Of a stretch of DNA of 64,000 nt, positions 58,070-64,000 are shown in pieces. This DNA comes from Micromonospora sp. WMMD961. GTDB taxonomy: Bacteria; Actinomycetota; Actinomycetes; Mycobacteriales; Micromonosporaceae. The notes beneath the pieces were generated by a model. That model made no database searches. It worked only from the letters and a program-made list of their open reading frames with translations, and was not told the origin of the DNA. The position numbers and the translations under genes were made by a program. Location of the stretch: NCBI RefSeq assembly GCF_029626145.1, contig NZ_JARUBJ010000002.1:5491501-5555500 (forward strand), given 5' to 3'. Each line of letters starts with the position of its first letter. The first letter of the stretch is position 1.

Positions 58070-58221
58070 GACTCATCCTTGTCCGGGTGGGTGGGACCGA
58101 CCGGCGGCTGCCGTGGGCCGCAGTCCGGCTGGTTTCCCGGCCCGGACCGGAGGTAACGCGGGAGGCCGCCGCCATCGCCGTTCACCCCTCCGACCAGCGC
58201 GGACGCTGCCAGAGTGGGGGC

Positions 58222-59559
58222 GTGGGCGGCTACCGGCGGCGTGGGCAACTGGGACCGGCTGTCCCGATCGCTCCCGGTGCCCGGGTCGACAAGTTCGAGG
58301 TCTTCTTCGACCTGGTCTTCGTCTTCTCGTTCTTCATCATCACCCGAGCCACCGCCGCGAACATCTCCGGTCGGCAACTGCTGCACGCCGGCCTGGTGCT
58401 CGCCGTGCTCTGGTGGATCTGGGTGGTGCACAGCCTGGTCGCCACCCGGGTCCGGCTCGGCGAGGGTTACGTCCCGGCGCTCATGGTGATCGCGATGGTC
58501 GCCCTGTTCGCGTTCGCGTTGGCGCTGCCGCAGGCGTTCAGCGACCCGAAGGGCAGCGCCGCCGGCCCGATGCTGGTCGCCATCAGCTACGTCGTGGTCC
58601 GGGCCGTACACATGATCCTTTACCAGCACGTGGTGCGGGACAGCCCGCAGGAGCGCCGGCAGTTGCGGCGCTTCGCCCCGGAGCTGGCGGTGAGCATCGT
58701 GCTGCTGCTGGCCGCCGCGCTGATCCCGCCGCAGATCGCCGATCCGGACGACGCCGCCCTGGTCCGTGACGGGTTGTGGATCATCGTGGTGGTGGTGCAG
58801 TACGCGACCGGCTTCATCGTCGGCACCTGGGGCTGGGGGGTGACCAGCGCCGAGCACTGGACCGAGCGCTACGACCTCATCCTGATCATCGCGCTGGGCG
58901 AGTCGATCATTTCCACGGGGGTGGGCGGCAACCTGCTCGGCAAGCCGGTCACCTGGCCGGCGGTGGCCGCCGCGGCGCTCGGCATCGTGATCACCGCCGC
59001 CCTCTGGTGGGCCCACTTCGACTTCATCGGACCGGCCGCCCGGATCGCCCTGCACGCGGCGGAGGGCGCACCCCGGGTGGCGATGGCCCGCGACGCGTAC
59101 GCGTATCTCTACCTGCTGATGATCGCCGGCGTGATCCTCTTCTCCATCGGCAACGAGGAGATCCTGCACAAGATCACCGACCCGGCCGGCGGGATCGCCG
59201 AAGCGGTCGACGGTCCGGCGGTGCCGATGCTCTTCGGCGGGTTGATCTGCTACTTCGCGGTCAACCTGGCGTTCCAGCTGCGCACCCTGCACACCGTCAG
59301 CTGGACCAGGGTCGGCGTCATAGTGGCGCTCACGGCGGCGCTCCCGATCGGTCAGCATCTGCCGGCGCTGGGCACGCTCACCCTCGCGGCGGTGATCTGT
59401 GTGGGTCTGGTGGCAGTGGAGGTGTTGGTGATGTCCCAGTCCCGGCACGCGCTGCGGTCCGCCGTCTTCCAGGAGCGGACCACCCACGAGGCGCACGAGG
59501 CGGCCTGGCGTGCACGGTGGCACGACGTCCCGGAGAGCGACGAACCGACCACGCCGTGA
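58222..59559 (+). CDS. Low temperature requirement protein A (LtrA) family membrane protein
   Basis: A 445-residue protein with about ten to twelve hydrophobic segments. The LtrA signatures are KFEVFFDLVFVFSFFIITRA, the internal TERYDLILIIALGESIISTG and WWAHFDFIGPAARIAL. The family was named from a Listeria mutant unable to grow in the cold, and its molecular function is unsettled. GTG 58222 is chosen because the conserved region begins soon after and a CAGAGT box stands 6 nt upstream. A longer frame would have to start before this promoter. The gene is divergent from the SDR. Confidence 0.9.
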   Translation: MGGYRRRGQLGPAVPIAPGARVDKFEVFFDLVFVFSFFIITRATAANISGRQLLHAGLVLAVLWWIWVVHSLVATRVRLGEGYVPALMVIAMVALFAFALALPQAFSDPKGSAAGPMLVAISYVVVRAVHMILYQHVVRDSPQERRQLRRFAPELAVSIVLLLAAALIPPQIADPDDAALVRDGLWIIVVVVQYATGFIVGTWGWGVTSAEHWTERYDLILIIALGESIISTGVGGNLLGKPVTWPAVAAAALGIVITAALWWAHFDFIGPAARIALHAAEGAPRVAMARDAYAYLYLLMIAGVILFSIGNEEILHKITDPAGGIAEAVDGPAVPMLFGGLICYFAVNLAFQLRTLHTVSWTRVGVIVALTAALPIGQHLPALGTLTLAAVICVGLVAVEVLVMSQSRHALRSAVFQERTTHEAHEAAWRARWHDVPESDEPTTP

Positions 59560-59587
59560 CTCCGGCCTTCCCGGGTTGGGGAACGTC

Positions 59588-59593
59588 TAGACT
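59588..59593 (+). promoter_or_regulatory. -10 box TAGACT of the hemerythrin gene
   Basis: TAGACT predicts a leader of about 33 nt with ribosome site GAAGG (59623-59627). Confidence 0.45.
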
Positions 59594-59632
59594 TCGGCGC
59601 AGCGTCGCGGTGTACCCGGCACGAAGGCCGCC

Positions 59633-60148
59633 GTGGGCATGGAGGCGCGGGGACAGCATGGGACGAACGTGCACCCAACGGGTTCACCGGCCGACCGGCT
59701 CGCCGCCGTCGGCAATCAGATGATCGAGATCCACCTCTGGCTCAGCGCGGAACTGGCCCGTCTCACGGCAGACCTCGACGCCCCGTCCCGGGATCTGCGG
59801 GCGCACTGCCTGGCCTTCTGCACCGCCCTCGGACGACACCACACCGGTGAGGACGCCGGCGCGTTCCGGGTGCTGGCCGAACAGGTCCCCGAACTGCGTC
59901 CGGTGATCGCGAACCTGGTCACCGATCACGAGGTGGTGGCGGGCATCCTGGAGCGGGTCGAGGCGTTACTGGCCGGCGACGTCGCCGTGCCGGTCGACCA
60001 GGTACGCGGTGAGCTGGACGGGTTGGCCGCACTCCTCCAGTCGCACTTCCGCTACGAGGAGAAGCGGCTGGTCACCGCCCTGAACGCGCTCACCGGTCGA
60101 CCCGGGACAGCCGAGGATCTCCTCGGCCTGACCGCGCCGCCCGGCTGA
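59633..60148 (+). CDS. Hemerythrin HHE-domain protein
   Basis: A 171-residue four-helix protein with likely di-iron ligands in MIEIHLWL, LGRHHTGEDAGAF, VTDHEVVAGILE and LQSHFRYEEKRL. The cation-binding HHE domain may sense or store oxygen or nitric oxide, or repair Fe-S proteins. The GTG has GAAGG at 5 nt, and ATG 59639 is a close alternative. It ends 38 nt before the convergent MerR gene with no strong hairpin between them. Confidence 0.88.
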   Translation: MGMEARGQHGTNVHPTGSPADRLAAVGNQMIEIHLWLSAELARLTADLDAPSRDLRAHCLAFCTALGRHHTGEDAGAFRVLAEQVPELRPVIANLVTDHEVVAGILERVEALLAGDVAVPVDQVRGELDGLAALLQSHFRYEEKRLVTALNALTGRPGTAEDLLGLTAPPG

Positions 60149-60186
60149 GGCGTGAGCGACTCCGCAACGGCCGGTCGCAGCCACCG

Positions 60187-60558
60187 TCATGACGACGGGC
60201 CGGGCAGCCGCTCGTAGTAGCGGATCTTCTCCCGGAGGTGCTCGTACTGGCGCTGGAGCAGGTCCATCTGCTCCTCGACCCGTACCGCGTGGTGTTGCAG
60301 CAGCTCGCGACGCTCGTCGGCGGTGTGCTCGCCCTCGCGGGCCAGTTGCGCGTAGCGGCGCATCTGCGCGATCGGCATCCCGGTGTCGCGCAGGCAACGG
60401 AACAGCTCCAGCCAGCCGAGGTCGTCGTCGGTGAAGACCCGCTGCCCACCCGCCGTCCGATCCACGTCGGCGAGCAGGCCGATCTTCTCGTAGTACCGCA
60501 GGGTGTCCAGGCTGAAGCCGCTGCGACGGGCGGCCTCCGAGGGGGCGTAACCGCTCAT
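60187..60558 (-). CDS. MerR-family transcriptional regulator
   Basis: A 123-residue regulator. The winged helix-turn-helix reads YAPSEAARRSGFSLDTLRYY, then EKIGLL and GGQRVFTDDDLGWLEL, followed by a coiled coil (ERRELLQHHAVRVEEQMDLL). No cysteine pattern for metals is present, so an organic or redox signal is more likely. It is divergent from an aldo/keto reductase gene with a shared 20-bp palindrome between them. A TACCAT box 8 nt before the ATG suggests a near-leaderless message. Confidence 0.92.
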   Translation of the reverse strand: MSGYAPSEAARRSGFSLDTLRYYEKIGLLADVDRTAGGQRVFTDDDLGWLELFRCLRDTGMPIAQMRRYAQLAREGEHTADERRELLQHHAVRVEEQMDLLQRQYEHLREKIRYYERLPGPSS

Positions 60559-60576
60559 GCCGCGAGATGGTAGCGC

Positions 60577-60607
60577 TTGACCTGGAGCGCGCTCCAGGTT
60601 GGAGGCT
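60577..60607 (+). promoter_or_regulatory. MerR-type promoter and operator
   Basis: A -35 box TTGACC (60577-60582) is separated by 19 bp from GAGGCT (60602-60607), the long spacing typical of MerR-controlled promoters. The 20-bp palindrome ACCTGGAGCG-CGCTCCAGGT (60580-60599) fills the spacer. GAGGCT plus 7 nt reaches ATG 60615, so the reductase message would be leaderless. The palindrome also covers the upstream region of merR. Confidence 0.75.
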
Positions 60608-60614
60608 GGTCACC

Positions 60615-61613
60615 ATGACGACGACACGGACGCTGGGACGCAGCGGCATCACGGTGAGCGCGATCGGAATGGGGTGCTGGGCCATCGGCGGCCCGCTCTG
60701 GGGTGACGACCGGCAGCCGTTCGGCTGGGGCGAGGTGGACGACGACGAGTCGATCCGCACCATCCACCGCGCGCTCGACCTCGGGGTGACCCTGTTCGAC
60801 ACGGCCAGCAACTACGGCGCCGGGCACAGCGAGCGGGTCCTCGGTCAGGCCTTGGCCGGACGGCGGGACAGCGTGGTGATCGCCACCAAGTTCGGCAACG
60901 TCAGCGAGGAGGCCACCCGGCGGGCGCTCGGCACCGACGCCAGCCCGGCCTTCGCGGTACGCAGTCTGGAAGACTCGCTGCGCCGGCTCGGCACCGACCA
61001 CGTCGACCTCTACCAACTGCACCTCAACGAGCTGCCGGTGCCCGCCGCGCTCGACCTGGTCGACACCCTGGAAGCCCTGGTCGACCAGGGCAAGATCCGG
61101 GCGTACGGGTGGAGCACCGACGACCCGGCCTCGGCGGAGGCGTTCGCGGCGGCCGGCCCGCACTGCGCCGCCATCCAGCACGACGAGTCGGTGCTGCGGG
61201 ACAACGCGGCGGTGCTGGCGGTCTGCGACGAGCACGACCTGGCCAGCCTCAACCGTGGGCCGCTGGCGATGGGGTTGCTCACCGGGTCGACCCGGGCGGT
61301 CGGGGCGGACGACGTGCGCGGACGGGCACCGGAGTGGCTGGAGTGGTTCACCGACGGCCGGCCGACGCCACGCTGGGCGGCCCGGGTCGAGCAGGTCCGC
61401 GAGGCGCTCACCGCGGACGGGCGCACCCTCGCGCAGGGCGCGCTGGGCTGGCTGCTGGCGCGCAGCCCGCGTACGGTGCCGATCCCTGGCCTGCGCACTG
61501 TGGCCCAGGCCGAGGAGAACCTGGCCACCCTGGCGCTCGGCCCGCTCGACGCCGAGGCGTACGCCGAGGTGGAGCAACTGCTCGCCGACCTGCGCCCGGC
61601 CCACGCGGCCTGA
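60615..61613 (+). CDS. Aldo/keto reductase, probable MerR target
   Basis: A 332-residue NADPH-dependent reductase. It starts with RTLGRSGITVSAIGMGCWAI and shows GVTLFDTASNYGAGHSERVLG, VIATKFGN, DHVDLYQLHLN and PIPGLRTVAQAEENL. It differs from the other reductase in the window (43736-44734) in its C-terminal half and is likely an AKR of the YajO/general stress type. The MerR operator overlaps its promoter, so it is probably induced by the MerR signal. ATG 60615 also has GGAGG 9 nt upstream. Confidence 0.92.
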   Translation: MTTTRTLGRSGITVSAIGMGCWAIGGPLWGDDRQPFGWGEVDDDESIRTIHRALDLGVTLFDTASNYGAGHSERVLGQALAGRRDSVVIATKFGNVSEEATRRALGTDASPAFAVRSLEDSLRRLGTDHVDLYQLHLNELPVPAALDLVDTLEALVDQGKIRAYGWSTDDPASAEAFAAAGPHCAAIQHDESVLRDNAAVLAVCDEHDLASLNRGPLAMGLLTGSTRAVGADDVRGRAPEWLEWFTDGRPTPRWAARVEQVREALTADGRTLAQGALGWLLARSPRTVPIPGLRTVAQAEENLATLALGPLDAEAYAEVEQLLADLRPAHAA

Positions 61614-61643
61614 CCACCGGGCCGGTCCTCGCCCCGGGCGTCG

Positions 61644-62495
61644 TCACCGGAAGTCGTCCGCGTGCTCTGCGGCCCACTGCCGGAACGTGCGCCCGGGGCG
61701 TCCGGTCACCTGCTCGACGTCCGGGGCGACCCAGCCGCTGCTGTCGGCATAGCGCCCCATCTCCAGGAACCACTCGATCACCTCGGTCGGGTAGTGGTCC
61801 TTCCAGTGCTGGCGGGCCTGCTCCGGGGTCAGCTCGTCGAAGCGCACCGGACGGCCGATCGCCTCGCCGATCAACCGGACCGCGTCCCGGCGGCGGACCG
61901 GCTCCGGCCCGGTCGGCTGGTACACCCGGCCGGCGTGGCCGTCCTCGGTCAGCGCGGCCACGATGACCGAGGCGATGTCCGCCTCGTGGACCAGCGCGCT
62001 GTTCCAGTCCCCGAACGGCGCCCGCACCACCCCCTCGGCGCGAATGCCAGCCGCCCACTCGCGGGTGTTCGCCATGAACTCGCCCGGGAAGACGTGTGTC
62101 CACTCCAGGCCCGAGTTCTCGACGGCCCGGTGCAGCGGCCGGTGGGGTGCCTCGATCGGGTCGTCGTCGGCCCGGCTCGGATCGTTGTGGCCGAGATGGG
62201 TGACCCGGCGGACGCCGGCCTGCCGGGCCAGTTCCAGGATCTCGGGGCCGGTGGTCAGCGGGCCGTGCCCGTCCATCGCGACGAGGTGCATGCGCGTCAC
62301 GCCGCGCAGCGCCGCGACCAGCGTGTGGGGCCTGGCGAAGTCCCCCGCCACCACCTCCACCCGCTCCGGCAGCGCGGTGGCTGCTGGCGACGCGGGATCG
62401 CGGGTCAGTGCGCGTACGTCGTGGCCGGCGCTCACCAGTTGCAGGACCACGCTGCCTCCGACGGTCCCGGTCGCTCCGGTCACCAGGATCGGCAC
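61644..62495 (-). CDS. NmrA-like NAD(P)-binding protein (atypical SDR)
   Basis: A 283-residue Rossmann protein. The cofactor loop is PILVTGATGTVGGSVVLQLV, with LTRDP and later VTHLGHNDPSRADDDPIEAP. It lacks the YxxxK catalytic pair expected of an active SDR, which fits the NmrA/quinone reductase-like group that senses NAD(P) or reduces quinones. It is convergent with the aldo/keto reductase after only 30 nt. The role is unknown. Confidence 0.9.
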   Translation of the reverse strand: MPILVTGATGTVGGSVVLQLVSAGHDVRALTRDPASPAATALPERVEVVAGDFARPHTLVAALRGVTRMHLVAMDGHGPLTTGPEILELARQAGVRRVTHLGHNDPSRADDDPIEAPHRPLHRAVENSGLEWTHVFPGEFMANTREWAAGIRAEGVVRAPFGDWNSALVHEADIASVIVAALTEDGHAGRVYQPTGPEPVRRRDAVRLIGEAIGRPVRFDELTPEQARQHWKDHYPTEVIEWFLEMGRYADSSGWVAPDVEQVTGRPGRTFRQWAAEHADDFR

Positions 62496-62805
62496 GGTTC
62501 CTCCTCAGGGGTCGCCCGACGGCGGGCACGGCGAGCCGACCCCGCCGAACGGGGGCACTCTCGGATGGCTCATGGTCAGCCAGATCGATGCCGGAAGCAA
62601 TCGCGAACACCGCATTCACGTTCGCTCTGACCTGCGGAAACGTGTTGACCGTCGAATCCGCGTGGCATCCTTTTTCGGTCGCCGGTATGCCCGTTGACCT
62701 GCGGTTTCCCGCGGCACGAGGATTCCGCGCACATTTCTTCGCCGGAACGCCCGCCGGTGGCCGTCCCCTGCATCTCCCGGTGGCGTTCTGGACGAAGATG
62801 AGGGT
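62496..62805. other. 310-nt intergenic region, no gene recognised
   Basis: The centre is lower in GC than its surroundings and contains TTGACC words (near 62645 and 62693) that could be -35 boxes for either flanking gene. No ORF with a ribosome site and recognisable protein is seen. Confidence 0.45.
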
Positions 62806-63711
62806 ATGCGCATCCTTCTGGCCGGCGCGTCCGGCTTCCTCGGCACCCGGCTGGCCGACCGGCTCGCGGCGGACGGGCACCAGATCACCCGGCTGGTCCG
62901 ACGGCCGCCACGCGACCCGCAGGAGCGGCGGTGGGACCCGGCCGCCGGGCATCTCGACCCGGCCGTGGTCGCCGAGGCGGACGCGGTCGTCAACCTGGCC
63001 GGCGCGGGCGTCGGCGACAAGCGCTGGGACGACGACTACCGGCGGTTGATCCGCACCAGCCGGGTGGACAGCACCACCACGCTGGCGGCCACCATCGCCG
63101 GGCTTTCCGCCGCCGACCGACCGCGGGTGTTGCTCAACTCCTCGGCCGTGGGGTGGTACGGCAACACCGGCGACCGGGCCGTCGAGGAGGACGCGCCGGC
63201 CGGCGAGGGCTTTCTGGCCGACGTCTGCCGGGTGTGGGAGGCCGCGACCCGGCCGGCCGAGGACGCCGGGGTACGCGTGGTCCGGCTGCGCACCGGCCTG
63301 CCGCTGGACCGCGACGGCGGGCTGCTCAAGCCGCAACTGTTGCCGTTCAAGCTGGGCATCGCCGGCCGACTGGGCAGCGGCCGGCAGTGGCTGCCGTGGA
63401 TCTCGATGAAGGATTGGCTGGACGCGACGCTCTTCCTGCTGGCCCGCGACGAGATCTCCGGCCCGGTGAACGTGGTGGGGCCGAACCCGGTGACGAACGC
63501 CGACTTCACCCGGGAGCTGGCCCGCCAGCTACACCGGCCGGCGATCATCCCGATCCCCGCGCTGGCGCTCAAGGTGGCCCTCGGCGGCTTCGCCCACGAG
63601 GCCCTCACCAGCACCAGAGTCCTCCCCGGCGTCCTCACGAAAGCCGGCTACCGCTACCACCATCCTGATCTCCCCACCGCCCTGACCGCAGCCCTGAACC
63701 CCACACCATGA
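62806..63711 (+). CDS. TIGR01777 family epimerase (YfcH-like)
   Basis: A 301-residue extended SDR. It begins RILLAGASGFLGTRLADRLA and has VVNLAGAGVGDKRWDDDYRR, LLNSSAVGWYGNTGDRAVEE, VVRLRTGLPLD, WISMKDWLDATLFLLA and the C-terminal DUF1731 segment KAGYRYHHPDLPTALTAAL. The substrate is unknown despite wide distribution. In mycobacteria the same family (Rv2216) follows dlaT and precedes lipB-lipA. Here it is separated from sucB by six redox genes. The ATG follows GATGAGGGT. Confidence 0.92.
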   Translation: MRILLAGASGFLGTRLADRLAADGHQITRLVRRPPRDPQERRWDPAAGHLDPAVVAEADAVVNLAGAGVGDKRWDDDYRRLIRTSRVDSTTTLAATIAGLSAADRPRVLLNSSAVGWYGNTGDRAVEEDAPAGEGFLADVCRVWEAATRPAEDAGVRVVRLRTGLPLDRDGGLLKPQLLPFKLGIAGRLGSGRQWLPWISMKDWLDATLFLLARDEISGPVNVVGPNPVTNADFTRELARQLHRPAIIPIPALALKVALGGFAHEALTSTRVLPGVLTKAGYRYHHPDLPTALTAALNPTP

Positions 63712-63715
63712 CCCC

Positions 63716-63776
63716 GTCGACCATGAAGTTATTGCCACTCGCTTCGGCGTGTCGTGGCAATAACTTCATGATCAAC
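63716..63776. repeat. Second ATGAAGTTAT palindromic element
   Basis: 23-bp arms (63716-63738 and 63754-63776) with two mismatches and a 15-nt loop. The arms and part of the loop match the element at 50272-50331. It lies between convergent genes. Confidence 0.85.
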
Positions 63777-63793
63777 CGGGGAGATCGGGTGGG

Positions 63794-64000
63794 TCAGCAG
63801 CCGATCACCCAGTAGTTGGGGCCGGTCTGCTTGAGGGCGCTGGTGTAGAAGGTGTTGTAGAGACCCATCCGCTGGTTGGAACCGTTGGCGTAGGCGTAAC
63901 CACCGGACTGGTAGGCCCGGCCGGCCGCCACGTGGGCGTAGTTGCTGGCCGTCACGCAGGTCGCCGGCACGGTCGGGGTGGGCGTCGGGGTCGGGGTCGG
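63794..64000 (-). CDS. C-terminal part of a secreted enzyme with PT linker and small cysteine module (5' end outside window)
   Basis: Read on the minus strand the frame is open to the window edge and ends with TGA at 63794-63796. The visible 68 residues start with a PTPTPTPT linker and end in a module beginning ATCVTASNYAHVAAGRAYQS and finishing NTFYTSALKQTGPNYWVIGC, with one cysteine near each end. I associate this module with the C-terminus of actinobacterial extracellular PHB depolymerase-like esterases. The catalytic domain is outside, so the enzyme type is only a suggestion. Confidence 0.7.
   Translation of the reverse strand, partial: PTPTPTPTPTVPATCVTASNYAHVAAGRAYQSGGYAYANGSNQRMGLYNTFYTSALKQTGPNYWVIGC

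Noticed and set aside
1..64000. tRNA, rRNA, insertion sequences or prophage genes
   Set aside because: None was recognised on either strand by reading. A covariance-model scan would settle small RNAs.

Overview
The window looks like core chromosome of a high-GC actinobacterium, most probably a member of the Micromonosporaceae (Micromonospora-like). Support comes from very GC-rich codons, many GTG starts, a phosphatidylinositol mannosyltransferase (PimB), a qcrCAB/cta respiratory cluster, many genes whose start codon lies 6-8 nt after a TAnnnT box (leaderless transcripts), and palindromic repeats between convergent genes that resemble repeats I associate with this family. No phage, transposase, CRISPR, rRNA or tRNA was found. 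The genus is inferred, not proven.

Layout. 1-6000: end of a fatty acyl-CoA ligase (fadD), a sensor kinase/LuxR regulator pair, and a SAM-dependent methyltransferase overlapping a GGDEF-EAL protein. 6060-8500: a TetR regulator with two operators over its promoter, an acyltransferase, and a secreted endonuclease/exonuclease/phosphatase-fold protein. 8550-14000 (minus strand): pimB, an M48 protease, a small CxxC protein, a DinB protein and an NYN-domain protein. 14079-19619 (plus): a DEDDh/GIY-YIG nuclease, a RelA/SpoT homologue, a Nudix hydrolase, a sugar nucleotidyltransferase and a lone Lrp ligand domain. 19708-24879 (minus): a secreted DUF4142 protein, then qcrB, qcrA, qcrC and ctaE. 24988-28029 (plus): a CtaG-like assembly factor, an atypical receiver, trpD and a zinc-ribbon protein. 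28236-29642 (minus): ctaF and ctaC. 29873-35498: cysteine desulfurase plus TusA, adoK, erpA, glycerate kinase and nadA. 35711-43691: a MurA homologue, a DUF3043 membrane protein, an XRE-cupin regulator and a 1562-residue proline-rich TPR/WG-repeat protein. 43736-53601: aldo/keto reductase, site-2 protease, a fused CobU-CobT, CobS, a DUF2314 protein, gcvT, pepA and a small conserved protein. 53781-57072: lpdA and a two-lipoyl-domain E2 (sucB/dlaT type). 57134-62495: six redox or stress genes. 62806-64000: a TIGR01777 epimerase and the 3' end of a secreted enzyme.

How the genes fit together. The order fadD, pimB, DEDDh nuclease, ctaE-qcrCAB, trpD, ctaF/ctaC, adoK, erpA, glycerate kinase, DUF3043, cobU/T, cobS, gcvT, pepA, dlaT, TIGR01777 broadly matches my recollection of Mycobacterium tuberculosis Rv2187-Rv2216. 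The backbone is therefore an old actinobacterial block for respiration, Fe-S and sulfur supply, cobalamin loop assembly, one-carbon metabolism and 2-oxo-acid dehydrogenases. Lineage-specific genes (secreted nuclease, WG-repeat giant, redox cassette) sit in it. Nine of the eleven convergent gene junctions carry a strong inverted repeat, which probably acts as a two-way terminator.

Limits. All calls come from reading the sequence and from memory of protein families. No alignment or database search was run. Start codons marked leaderless are predictions.
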